A DNA stretch of 60,865 nucleotides, taken from an uncultured Prevotella sp. (lineage in GTDB: Bacteria; Bacteroidota; Bacteroidia; Bacteroidales; Bacteroidaceae). Positions 1-7,253 of this stretch are shown in pieces. The position numbers were made by a program, and so were the translations under genes. Each line of letters opens with the position of its first letter. Positions within the stretch are counted from its first letter, which is position 1. The notes under the pieces are model-generated. The model did not search any database. It worked only from the letters and a program-made list of their open reading frames with translations, and was not told where the DNA came from. The stretch is taken from positions 1 through 60,865 of the forward strand of contig CAJOEC010000010.1 of the NCBI GenBank assembly GCA_905233425.1, given 5' to 3'.

Positions 1-165
1 CATGTGACCTTTTCCCGTGGCAGCGAGACTGCCATAGAGGGTTACTTCGAAGCTCTTGGCCTCGGGATGGCGCTTAGCGTAGATACGTGCTGCATTGTCT
101 GGTCCCATCGTGTGACTGCTTGACGGGCCTTTCCCGATTCGGAACAGTTCTTTGAGTGATTTCAT
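1..165 (-). CDS. sdaA: L-serine ammonia-lyase (iron-sulfur L-serine dehydratase), N-terminal fragment
   Basis: Only the first 55 codons are present; the gene runs off the left edge. The product would deaminate L-serine to pyruvate and ammonia using a [4Fe-4S] cluster. The N-terminus begins MKSLKELFRIGKGPSSSHTM and continues GPDNAARIYAKRHP. The GPSSSHTMGP signature is the hallmark of the beta-domain of SdaA-type serine dehydratases, and the start is the only ATG in a suitable position. The upstream region is unusually long and repeat-rich. Family assignment rests on this one strong signature; the catalytic cysteines lie outside the window. Confidence 0.85.
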   Translation of the reverse strand, partial: MKSLKELFRIGKGPSSSHTMGPDNAARIYAKRHPEAKSFEVTLYGSLAATGKGHM

Positions 166-255
166 ATTTTAATTCGTTTAAAAACTAAATTTGAGCATAA
201 AGGTAGCACATCTATCTTTGATAACAATGCTTGCGTACATTATTATATGTTTTTT

Positions 256-474
256 CGACCTGTACGGTTGAAAAGCCCTGAAGGGGCGACAAGACTACAG
301 ACGGGGGTGAAACCCCCGGTAAGTCGGCACAAGGCGAAAGCCCTGAAAGGGCGATAGATTACCGGCGGGGGTGTAAGCCCCCAACCACTGCAACTGGATT
401 CTGTCGCCCTTTCAGGGCTTTGTTACATTTCAATTCGGAGCTTTCCTTGCATAGACTTTCAACCGTACAGGTCG
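256..474. repeat. 219-bp REP-like composite element bounded by 18-bp inverted repeats
   Basis: The ends are an inverted repeat: CGACCTGTACGGTTGAAA at 256-273 is matched by its complement at 457-474. Inside are two direct copies and one inverted copy of a palindrome with core GCCCTGAAAGGGC (about 274-288, 343-357 and 403-418). Each direct copy is followed by a second hairpin of the type GGGGGTGAAACCCCC (303-318 and 366-381). Direct and inverted palindromes inside one bounded unit resemble a BIME or small non-autonomous mobile element. The same family occurs in frame in the anti-sigma gene near 38.3 kb. It lies in the non-coding gap upstream of sdaA. Confidence 0.7.
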
Positions 475-904
475 TATTTTTTTTGTGTTTCGCCCTCCCG
501 TATGTAAACACCAGTGCTAACTGCTCCCTTACGATGCACATACAGCTTCTGGTCGTAGTGCCGCTATACTTTGACGACCGTTATATGTACGCAATACCTA
601 AAAACGAGGGGTTTTAAGCATTGCGCACCTATGTAAGTCTGCAAAAGCAGATTAATAAGAAGTAGGTATACCATAAAAGTTCACCGTCGGAGTTCTTACA
701 TTAGCGGTATACAAATTTCTGGCGAAAAGTTTTTAAAAACACTATACATTCCTACATTTTTGATGTAATAGCCAAAGTATAAATGACTTATGTAATGTAT
801 AGAGCATATATTTTCGATGGGTTCTATACATTCATTGAGAAAAGACGTAGGATATCGACCATAATAGCGTATATAAGTGTCAGATAATTAGGTTGTAACC
901 CAAT
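475..904. other. gene-free AT-rich stretch
   Basis: I see no convincing coding region, RNA gene or long repeat here. The open frames are short and have no recognisable composition or homologue. A transcript from the minus-strand promoter near 1.05 kb towards sdaA would cross this stretch as a long leader. It could hold an unrecognised regulatory RNA, but nothing in the sequence shows one directly. Confidence 0.4.
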
Positions 905-970
905 GTTTCCCCCGTGGAAACAAATTGTTTCCACGGGAGAAACAAATAGTTTCCACAGAGGAAACTGATA
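905..970. repeat. 22-bp array 1 (GTTTCC-N5-GGAAAC units)
   Basis: Three consecutive units of exactly 22 bp begin at 905, 927 and 949. Each is GTTTCC, five bases, GGAAAC (AGAAAC in the middle unit), then a five-base spacer. Each unit could form a 6-bp stem with a 5-nt loop, and the dyads repeat every two helical turns. The array lies about 80-150 bp downstream of a minus-strand promoter at 1052-1083 and would be transcribed in its leader. It has the same geometry as the GTTCGC arrays near 14.9 and 34.8 kb but an unrelated sequence. Confidence 0.8.
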
Positions 971-1051
971 AAGAGGCTGGTTATTGTCCCTACTTTCCTC
1001 ATGGTTAGACAATAATTATTAAACTCTCACGTGAATCCCGGAATCACAGTG

Positions 1052-1083
1052 CAAAGTTACAAAAAAATTCTGAAACCACCAAA
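1052..1083 (-). promoter_or_regulatory. Bacteroidota-type promoter, minus strand
   Basis: Read on the minus strand there is TTTG, 20 bp, then TAACTTTG, an exact match to the Bacteroidota housekeeping promoter (-33 TTTG, -7 TAnnTTTG). The nearest recognisable gene downstream is sdaA, about 890 bp away. A possible 40-codon frame (880-1002, starting MRKVGTITSL) opens about 50 bp downstream and runs through 22-bp array 1; it resembles no family I know. The promoter therefore drives a long leader, a tiny peptide gene or an RNA. Confidence 0.6.
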
Positions 1084-1094
1084 TTATCCAGCGG

Positions 1095-1204
1095 TTTTCT
1101 TCAGAGAAAAAACGCTTTTCCCTGGTAGCCAAAACGGCTTTCTTTGGTAAAGAAAACGGCTTTCTTTATGAATCAAAACGGCTTTGTCTTGTAGAGAAAG
1201 CGGC
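1095..1204. repeat. 22-bp array 2 (TTTCTT-N5-AAGAAA-ACGGC units)
   Basis: Five units stay in exact 22-bp register from 1095, 1117, 1139, 1161 and 1183. The best unit reads TTTCTT, TGGTA, AAGAAA, ACGGC: a 6-bp arm, 5-nt loop, 6-bp arm and 5-nt spacer. The other units keep the ACGGC spacer and parts of the arms but are imperfect dyads. The array lies between two divergent promoters, at 1052-1083 (minus) and 1253-1284 (plus), so it is upstream of both -33 boxes. Confidence 0.75.
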
Positions 1205-1252
1205 TTTTATTGAAATAATTAACGTAATATTGATTAAAGAATGTTATTCTGC

Positions 1253-1284
1253 TTTGTCTTTTGGCATTTTCCGCCCTACCTTTG
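1253..1284 (+). promoter_or_regulatory. promoter of the HU-like gene pair
   Basis: TTTG at 1253-1256 is followed after 20 bp by TACCTTTG at 1277-1284, an exact Bacteroidota promoter. It lies inside an upstream in-frame extension (TTG start at 1261) of the first HU-like gene, so translation should begin at the ATG at 1306 instead. Confidence 0.65.
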
Positions 1285-1305
1285 CAGTACAATTTGACGC
1301 ATGGT

Positions 1306-1584
1306 ATGAAAAACAGGGAGCTGATATCGGCATTGGCGGCCTCTACGGGTCAGGGTGCTGCCGGGGCGCAACGTTTCGTTGACGCCCTTGTGGAGGTGAT
1401 GGGCGGCCACTTCGGCAAAGGCGACACCGTGCTGCTGAACGGCCTCGGCACGTTTGAGGTGAGGAAGAAGATGGAGCGCATAATCGTGAACCCCGGCACC
1501 GGGCAGCGTATGCTCGTGCCGCCCAAGCTGGTGCTGGCCTTCAAGCCCCACCTGGCAACGAAAGAACAGATAAAGAGGACATGA
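1306..1584 (+). CDS. HU/IHF-family DNA-binding protein
   Basis: This 92-residue product has the HU fold: an N-terminal helical dimerisation part, then GLGTFEVRKK leading into the beta-arm with NPGTGQRMLVP, which keeps the usual intercalating-type proline, and a C-terminal FKPH. HU proteins bind and bend DNA as dimers and compact the nucleoid. I chose the ATG at 1306 because the promoter overlaps the longer frame. The stop overlaps the next start by 4 bp (ATGA), so the two HU-like genes are translationally coupled and may form a heterodimer. Confidence 0.88.
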   Translation: MKNRELISALAASTGQGAAGAQRFVDALVEVMGGHFGKGDTVLLNGLGTFEVRKKMERIIVNPGTGQRMLVPPKLVLAFKPHLATKEQIKRT

Positions 1585-1913
1585 GAAAGATCTACACCGA
1601 CGAGCTGGTCACCGAACTGGCCGGGAAGCTGGGCACCGACCCCGCAGCTGTGAAGCAGGCCTTGAAAGTCCTGGTGGAGACCATCCACAAGGGCATCGGC
1701 GACGACGGCATTGTGAAGGTTAAGGGCTTGGGGACGTTCAAGCTGACCGACGTGGAGGCACGCGAGAGCATCGACGTGAACACCGGCCAGCGGTTCACCA
1801 TCGACAGCCACCAGAAACTCACGTTCACCCCCGACGCGGCAATGAAGGAACTGGTGAACCGCCCGTTCTCGGCCTTCGAGACGGTGACGCTCAACGACGG
1901 GGTGGAACTGTGA
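1581..1913 (+). CDS. HU/IHF-family DNA-binding protein, second paralogue
   Basis: A 110-residue HU-like protein. The core KVKGLGTFKL, VNTGQRFTI and KLTFTPD follows the HU/IHF pattern, but the arm-tip proline seen in the neighbouring paralogue is replaced (VNTG). The acidic C-terminal tail ending NRPFSAFETVTLNDGVEL is typical of a Bacteroidales subgroup. It overlaps the upstream HU gene by 4 bp, so both are probably made in similar amounts. Role in nucleoid architecture is inferred from the family. Confidence 0.88.
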   Translation: MRKIYTDELVTELAGKLGTDPAAVKQALKVLVETIHKGIGDDGIVKVKGLGTFKLTDVEARESIDVNTGQRFTIDSHQKLTFTPDAAMKELVNRPFSAFETVTLNDGVEL

Positions 1914-1919
1914 AGATTG

Positions 1920-2012
1920 AAATAACGACCACAGATTACATGAATGAAACGACCACAGATTACACAAATTTCACGAATTACACGAATTTCACGAATTAAA
2001 CGAATTACGAAT
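1920..2012. repeat. short direct repeats (ACGACCACAGATTACA and CACGAATT)
   Basis: The gap between the HU genes and moxR holds two copies of ACGACCACAGATTACA and then several CACGAATT/CACGAATTA units spaced 10-11 bp apart. The same CACGAATT repeats recur at about 4035-4070, between the DUF58 gene and the next gene. They match no terminator or promoter I know. Confidence 0.55.
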
Positions 2013-2042
2013 TGAAGATTGAAAACTAAATATTGAATCAAA

Positions 2043-3038
2043 ATGGCAGAAAACATTGACATCCGCGAACTGAACATGCGGATAGAACAGCAAAGTGGCT
2101 TCGTCACCAATCTGGTGACAGGCATGGACCGCGTCATCGTCGGTCAGAAACATCTCGTTGACTCACTTCTCATCGGACTGCTGAGCGACGGCAACATCCT
2201 GCTCGAGGGTGTGCCCGGCCTTGCGAAGACGCTGGCCATAAAGACGCTGTCGCAGCTCATCGACGCGCAGTACAGCCGCATACAGTTCACCCCCGACCTG
2301 TTGCCGGCTGATGTTACGGGCACGATGATCTACTCGCAGAAGGACGAGAAATTCCTTACGAAGAAAGGCCCCGTATTCGCCAACTTCGTGCTGGCCGACG
2401 AAATCAACCGTGCCCCGGCAAAGGTGCAGAGCGCCCTGTTGGAGGCCATGCAGGAGAAGCAGGTGACCATCGGCTCGGAGACCTTCGACCTGCCCAGCCC
2501 ATTCCTGGTGATGGCCACGCAGAACCCCATCGAGCAGGAGGGCACCTACCCGCTGCCCGAGGCTCAGGTGGACCGCTTCATGTTGAAGGTGGTCATCGAC
2601 TACCCGTCGCTTGAGGAGGAGAAGAAAATCATCCGCGAGAACATCGGCGGAGGACTGCCCAAGGTGATGCCGGTGACGTCGGGCAAGGACATACTGAAAG
2701 CACGCGAGGTGGTGCGCGAGGTGTATATCGACGAGAAGATTGAGCAGTACATCGCCGACATCGTTTTCGCCACGCGCTACCCCGACCGCTACGGCCTGAA
2801 GGACTTGAAGGAGATGATCAGCTTCGGCGGCTCGCCCCGCGCCTCAATCAACCTTGCCAAGGCCGCCCGCGCCTACGCCTTCATCAAGCGCCGCGGATAT
2901 GTGGTGCCCGAGGATGTGCGCGCCGTGGCCCACGACGTGCTGCGCCACCGCATCGGCCTGACATACGAGGCAGAGGCTTCAAGTATTACAAGCGAGGAAA
3001 TCGTATCGAAGATTATAAACAAGGTGGAAGTACCTTAA
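2043..3038 (+). CDS. MoxR-family AAA+ ATPase of the Bat cluster
   Basis: A 331-residue MoxR/RavA-type ATPase. Walker A is GVPGLAKT (about 56-63), Walker B FVLADE (115-120) and the sensor-like region MATQNP follows. MoxR proteins are chaperone-like ATPases usually encoded with von Willebrand A proteins, whose complexes they help to assemble. It starts the classical order moxR, DUF58, membrane protein, BatA, BatB, BatC. A 100-bp gap with a long palindrome separates it from the DUF58 gene. Confidence 0.93.
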   Translation: MAENIDIRELNMRIEQQSGFVTNLVTGMDRVIVGQKHLVDSLLIGLLSDGNILLEGVPGLAKTLAIKTLSQLIDAQYSRIQFTPDLLPADVTGTMIYSQKDEKFLTKKGPVFANFVLADEINRAPAKVQSALLEAMQEKQVTIGSETFDLPSPFLVMATQNPIEQEGTYPLPEAQVDRFMLKVVIDYPSLEEEKKIIRENIGGGLPKVMPVTSGKDILKAREVVREVYIDEKIEQYIADIVFATRYPDRYGLKDLKEMISFGGSPRASINLAKAARAYAFIKRRGYVVPEDVRAVAHDVLRHRIGLTYEAEASSITSEEIVSKIINKVEVP

Positions 3039-3055
3039 TATTTTATTTTAGAAAT

Positions 3056-3128
3056 ACAGATAAAAACAAGAAAAACAGATAAAAAACAAACTTATCGGTT
3101 TTTCCCTGTTTTTCTTGTTTTTATCTGT
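3056..3128. repeat. AT-rich palindrome with perfect 23-bp arms (ACAGATAAAAACAAG family)
   Basis: Arm ACAGATAAAAACAAG... at 3056-3078 is matched exactly by its complement at 3106-3128, leaving a 27-nt loop. It occupies the moxR-DUF58 gap, and a related copy lies after ilvN (about 31391-31465). Transcribed, it would make a long A-U-rich hairpin that could stabilise or cut the mRNA, or attenuate read-through. Confidence 0.75.
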
Positions 3129-3147
3129 TTTCCTAAATGATATTCCT

Positions 3148-4017
3148 ATGGAGACTTCTGAAATAATCAAGAAAGTCCGCAAGATTGAGATTAAGGCCCG
3201 CGGCCTGAGTAACAATATCTTTGCCGGACAGTACCACACGGCGTTCAAGGGGCGCGGCATGGCCTTCTCGGAGGTGCGCGAGTACCAGTATGGCGACGAC
3301 GTGCGCGACATCGACTGGAACGTGACAGCACGCTTCAACAAACCCTACGTGAAGGTGTTTGAGGAGGAGCGCGAGCTGACCGTCATGCTTCTCATCGACG
3401 TCAGCGGCTCGCTCGACTTCGGCACGCAGAAGCAGATGAAGCGCGACATGGTGACCGAGATTGCCGCCACACTGGCCTTCTCGGCCATCCAGAACAACGA
3501 CAAGATCGGCGTGGTGTTCTTCTCGGACAAAATTGAGAAGTATATCCCGCCGAAGAAAGGCCGCAAGCACATCTTATATATTATACGCGAGATGCTCGAC
3601 TTCCATGCCGACAGCCGGCGCACGGACGTGGCAAAGGCCATCGAGTTCCTCACGGGAGTGAGCAAGCGCCGCTGCACCGCCTTCCTGCTCAGCGACTTCT
3701 ACGTGAGGCAGAATTTCATGCAGCAGCTCACCATCGCCAACCGCAAGCACGACGTGGTGGCCATTCAGGTCTACGACCGGCGGGCCACGGAGCTGCCCAA
3801 CGTGGGACTGATGAAGGTGGTCGACGCCGAGACGGGATTCGAGCAGTATGTCGACACAGGCAGCAAGAAACTGCGCGACAGCTATCATCGCTACTGGAAG
3901 AAACGCCAGGCCGACCTGAAGGAAACTTTCGCAAAGAGCAACGTCGACTGCGTGAGCATTGCCACCGACGGCGACTACGTGAAGTCGCTCTTGGGTCTGT
4001 TCAGACAACGCAGTTGA
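3148..4017 (+). CDS. DUF58 / von Willebrand A-like protein
   Basis: A 289-residue protein with the DUF58 block REYQYGDDVRDIDWNVTARF at 44-63, followed by a MIDAS-type DVSGS (84-88). It has no signal peptide or membrane segment, so it is probably cytoplasmic. Partners are likely the MoxR ATPase upstream and the membrane-anchored Bat proteins downstream. I prefer the ATG at 3148, just before METSEIIKKV, because the longer frame starts inside the palindromic repeat. Confidence 0.9.
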   Translation: METSEIIKKVRKIEIKARGLSNNIFAGQYHTAFKGRGMAFSEVREYQYGDDVRDIDWNVTARFNKPYVKVFEEERELTVMLLIDVSGSLDFGTQKQMKRDMVTEIAATLAFSAIQNNDKIGVVFFSDKIEKYIPPKKGRKHILYIIREMLDFHADSRRTDVAKAIEFLTGVSKRRCTAFLLSDFYVRQNFMQQLTIANRKHDVVAIQVYDRRATELPNVGLMKVVDAETGFEQYVDTGSKKLRDSYHRYWKKRQADLKETFAKSNVDCVSIATDGDYVKSLLGLFRQRS

Positions 4018-4073
4018 CAAAAATAATTGTAACAACGAATTAAAACGAATTACACGAATTTCACGAATTGCAG

Positions 4074-5159
4074 ATGAAGTCAAATTGTAGATGGTTGATG
4101 GTGATGGGGTTGACGCTTGTCACTTATCACTTGTCACTTATCACTTCCCCGGCACAGGTAAAGGTGGAGTCGACCATAAGTGCCATGGAGATGCTTGTCG
4201 GCCAGCAGGTGATGCTCACCGTGTCGGCGCAGGCCGACGAGGGTGCCACCGTAGAGTTCCCCAATGAAGCCCTGCTCCCGGCGGGGATAGAGTTCATGGG
4301 GGCTGTGGAGATGCCCGAGCAGAAGGCCGACGGCGGGCAGGTGCTCTACCAGCGCGGCTATGTGCTCACCTCATTCGAGGACACACTCTACTACATCCCG
4401 CCATTCACCGTGAAGGTTGACGGAAAGGAGTATGAGACGAAGAAGCTGGCGCTGAAGGTGCTGACCGTCGACGTGGACACCACCGACTATGAAAAATATT
4501 ACGGCCCGAAGACCATACAGGAGAACCCCTTCAACTGGGAGCTCGACGACTGGGCGCTTCCTTTCTGGCTAAGCGTGGCAATGCTGTTGATTATGGCCGT
4601 GACCTACTATCTGTATCTGCGGCTGCGCGACAACAAGCCCGTGATTGCCCGTCCGAGGTTCATACGACGGCTGCTGCCCCACCAGAAGGCCATGAAGGCC
4701 ATCGAGGAGATTAAGGCCGAGAAGATGCAGACGGCCGAAGACCCGAAGGAATACTACACACGCCTTACCGACACGTTGCGCAAGTATATCGAGGAGCGCT
4801 ATGGCTTCTATGCCATGGAGATGACCAGCTCGGAGATTATCGACCGCCTGAAACAGGCCGACCCGGAGTCGCTGGCCGAGCTGACACAGCTATTCCAGAC
4901 CGCCGACCTGGTGAAGTTTGCCAAGTACTCGACACTCATCAACGAGAACGACGCAAACCTCGTGAACGCCATCGACTTCATCAACCGCACAAAGGTGGAA
5001 GTACCGCCTGAGCAACAGGTCATCAAGCAAGACCTCACAGAGGAGGAGAAACAGACAAAGAAGAGCCGCACCACGCTCAAGGCCTCAATCACCGTGCTCG
5101 CCGTGGCCGCAGCCTTGCTCTTCTGCTATATTGTTTATTGTGTGATAGACCTCCTATAA
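4074..5159 (+). CDS. membrane protein of the Bat cluster (BatD/oxygen-tolerance-like)
   Basis: A 361-residue protein with an N-terminal signal peptide, a periplasmic beta-rich part with features of BatD/oxygen-tolerance proteins, a membrane helix at about 161-184 (ALPFWLSVAMLLIMAVTYYL), a cytoplasmic helical domain (KEYYTRLTDTLRKYIEERYG) and a C-terminal helix at about 338-361. In other Bacteroidota a similar protein lies between the DUF58 and BatA genes. The signal-peptide core is encoded by four heptamers (TGTCACT/TATCACT). The stop TAA lies inside a TATAAGACC repeat. Confidence 0.75.
   Translation: MKSNCRWLMVMGLTLVTYHLSLITSPAQVKVESTISAMEMLVGQQVMLTVSAQADEGATVEFPNEALLPAGIEFMGAVEMPEQKADGGQVLYQRGYVLTSFEDTLYYIPPFTVKVDGKEYETKKLALKVLTVDVDTTDYEKYYGPKTIQENPFNWELDDWALPFWLSVAMLLIMAVTYYLYLRLRDNKPVIARPRFIRRLLPHQKAMKAIEEIKAEKMQTAEDPKEYYTRLTDTLRKYIEERYGFYAMEMTSSEIIDRLKQADPESLAELTQLFQTADLVKFAKYSTLINENDANLVNAIDFINRTKVEVPPEQQVIKQDLTEEEKQTKKSRTTLKASITVLAVAAALLFCYIVYCVIDLL
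4118..4145. repeat. heptamer repeat inside a signal peptide
   Basis: Four tandem 7-bp units (TGTCACT, TATCACT, TGTCACT, TATCACT) encode TYHLSLIT in the hydrophobic core of the signal peptide. The same heptamer family encodes the signal peptide of BatC at 8637-8664. Confidence 0.8.
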
Positions 5160-5190
5160 GACCTATATGTCATATAAGACCTATAAAGCC
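5153..5190. repeat. TATAAGACC-type repeat over a stop codon
   Basis: Tandem TATAAGACC/TATATGTC units begin within the last two codons of the upstream gene, so the TAA stop belongs to the repeat. Over about 34 bp it nearly matches (complement) the repeat between 43.31 and 43.35 kb, which also holds a stop codon. Confidence 0.65.
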
Positions 5191-5208
5191 CCAAAGACCT
5201 GAAAGACT

Positions 5209-6207
5209 ATGGAATTTGCCAATAGAGAATATCTGCTGTTACTGCTGCTCATCATACCATACATTATATGGTACGTGATGTTCCGCAAGAAGAGCGAGCC
5301 AACCATCCGCATGGCCGACACGTTTGCGTTCCGCTATGCGCCCCGCTCGTGGAAAGTGATGCTAATGCCCGTGCAGCCCATACTGCGCATACTGGCCTAC
5401 ACCCTGCTTGTGGTGGCCCTGGCCCGTCCGCAGACCCACGACTCGCTGAAGAGCGAGACAATCGAGGGCATCGACATGATGCTGGCCATGGACGTGTCAA
5501 CGTCGATGCTGGCCGAAGACCTGTCGCCCAACCGCATTGAGGCGGCGAAGAAAGTGGCGGCAGAGTTCATCGCCGGACGACCCAACGACAACATCGGACT
5601 GATAATCTTCGCCGGTGAGGCCTTCACGCAGTGTCCCATGACCATCGACCATTCAGCACTGCTCTCGATGTTGAAGAATGTGCGCACAGACATTGCCGCC
5701 CGCGGTCTCATTGAGGACGGCACAGCCATAGGCATGGGACTTGCCAATGCCGTGGGCCGGTTGAAGGACTCGAAAGCCAAGAGCCGGGTTGTGATAATGC
5801 TCACCGACGGCACAAACAACCGTGGCGACATCTCGCCCATGACAGCCGCCGACATTGCAAAAAGCGTGGGCGTGCGCGTATATACCATTGGCGTGGGAAC
5901 CAACGGCATGGCCCGCTATCCCATAGCCGCCGGAGGAAGCACGCAGTATGTGCAGATGCCTGTTGAGATCGACACTAAGACGCTGGGGGACATAGCACGT
6001 GTCACCGACGGAAAGTTCTACCGCGCCACAAACGACAAGGAGCTTCGCGAGATATACCATGAGATTGACAAACTGGAGAAATCGAAAATCGACGTGCAGC
6101 ACTACAGCCGCCGCTACGAGGCATACCAGCCCTTCGCCATCGGCGCCCTCATCGCACTCCTGCTCGAAGTGCTCCTCCGCATAACAATATTCAGAAGAAT
6201 ACCTTAG
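5209..6207 (+). CDS. batA: BatA, von Willebrand A membrane protein
   Basis: A 332-residue protein with two N-terminal hydrophobic segments (YLLLLLLIIPYIIWYVMF, and a second at about 60-75), a vWA domain with MIDAS DVSTS and the later TDGTNN loop, and a C-terminal membrane helix (FAIGALIALLLEVLLRI). BatA proteins are inner-membrane, metal-ion-dependent adhesion-site proteins linked to oxidative-stress tolerance in Bacteroides. batB follows 5 bp after the stop. Confidence 0.92.
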   Translation: MEFANREYLLLLLLIIPYIIWYVMFRKKSEPTIRMADTFAFRYAPRSWKVMLMPVQPILRILAYTLLVVALARPQTHDSLKSETIEGIDMMLAMDVSTSMLAEDLSPNRIEAAKKVAAEFIAGRPNDNIGLIIFAGEAFTQCPMTIDHSALLSMLKNVRTDIAARGLIEDGTAIGMGLANAVGRLKDSKAKSRVVIMLTDGTNNRGDISPMTAADIAKSVGVRVYTIGVGTNGMARYPIAAGGSTQYVQMPVEIDTKTLGDIARVTDGKFYRATNDKELREIYHEIDKLEKSKIDVQHYSRRYEAYQPFAIGALIALLLEVLLRITIFRRIP

Positions 6208-6212
6208 ACACC

Positions 6213-7238
6213 ATGTTAGAGAATTTCCGTTTCGAGAGTCCAGAATACCTATGGTTGCTGGTCGTTGTGGCTGCGCTTGCGGTCATACGCTTCATTACTT
6301 ACTACAGCCAGCGGAAGCGGCTGAAGAAGTTTGGCGACCCTGAGCTGATTCGCCAGCTCATGCCCGACGTGTCGCGTTGGCGTCCGATAGCAAAGTTCTG
6401 TCTTTTAGAGTTGGCACTTGTGTTCATCATCCTCATGATTGCCCGTCCGCAGGAGGCCGGCAGCATCAGCAGCGAACAGCGACGGGGCATCGAGACTGTC
6501 ATCTGCATGGACGTGAGCAACTCAATGCGTGCACGCGATGTAAACCCCGACCGTCTGCAGCGCGCGAAGATGCTGATAGAGAACATGATTGAGCGTTTCA
6601 GCAACGACAAGATAGGCATCATTGTCTTTGCTGGCGACGCCTTCCTACAGATGCCCATCACGAGCGACTATGTGTCGGCAAAGATGTTCCTCGACAACAT
6701 CGACCCCTCGATGATACGCAACCAGGGCACCGACATAGCCGCAGCCATAACGATGGCGGGACAGTGCTTCACCCAGGAAGAAGAGGTGGGAAAAGCCATT
6801 ATCGTCATCACCGATGGTGAAGACCATGAAGGCGGAGCCACTGAGGCTGCGAAAGGCGCGAAAGAGAGTGGCAAGAGTGTCTATGTGCTTGGCATAGGCT
6901 CCACCAAAGGTGCGCCGATACCCAGTCCCGAAGGGCATGGATACATGACCGACAACCACGGCGAGACAGTCATGTCGCGCCTCAACGACCAGATGTGCCG
7001 TGAGATAGCACAGGCCGGCGGAGGTGCCTTCATCCATGTGGAGAACAACAGCAGCGCACAACGGCAGCTTGAAGACGAGCTTGACAAGCTGCAGAAAGGC
7101 GAGACAACCATCTACAGCGATTTCGAGGACCATTTCCAGATATTCGGCTTCGTCGCCCTCCTGCTTATCATCATCGAGATCTGCATCCTCGACCGCAAGA
7201 ACCCGCTGCTCAAGAACGTGAAGCTGTTTAAGAAATGA
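6213..7238 (+). CDS. batB: BatB, von Willebrand A membrane protein
   Basis: A 341-residue paralogue of BatA. It has two N-terminal membrane segments, MIDAS DVSNS in MDVSNSMRARDVNPDR, TDGEDHEGG for the second metal loop, and a C-terminal helix (IFGFVALLLIIIEICIL). BatA and BatB presumably act as a pair with MoxR and the DUF58 protein. The next gene begins only 15 bp later but is not a Bat gene: a transposase-like gene interrupts the usual batB-batC adjacency. Confidence 0.92.
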   Translation: MLENFRFESPEYLWLLVVVAALAVIRFITYYSQRKRLKKFGDPELIRQLMPDVSRWRPIAKFCLLELALVFIILMIARPQEAGSISSEQRRGIETVICMDVSNSMRARDVNPDRLQRAKMLIENMIERFSNDKIGIIVFAGDAFLQMPITSDYVSAKMFLDNIDPSMIRNQGTDIAAAITMAGQCFTQEEEVGKAIIVITDGEDHEGGATEAAKGAKESGKSVYVLGIGSTKGAPIPSPEGHGYMTDNHGETVMSRLNDQMCREIAQAGGGAFIHVENNSSAQRQLEDELDKLQKGETTIYSDFEDHFQIFGFVALLLIIIEICILDRKNPLLKNVKLFKK

Positions 7239-7253
7239 GTTTCTATTGAAGGG

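Noticed and set aside
905..1204. CRISPR array
   Set aside because: Units are 22 bp with 5-bp spacers and changing arms; there are no unique spacers of 25-40 bp and no cas genes nearby.
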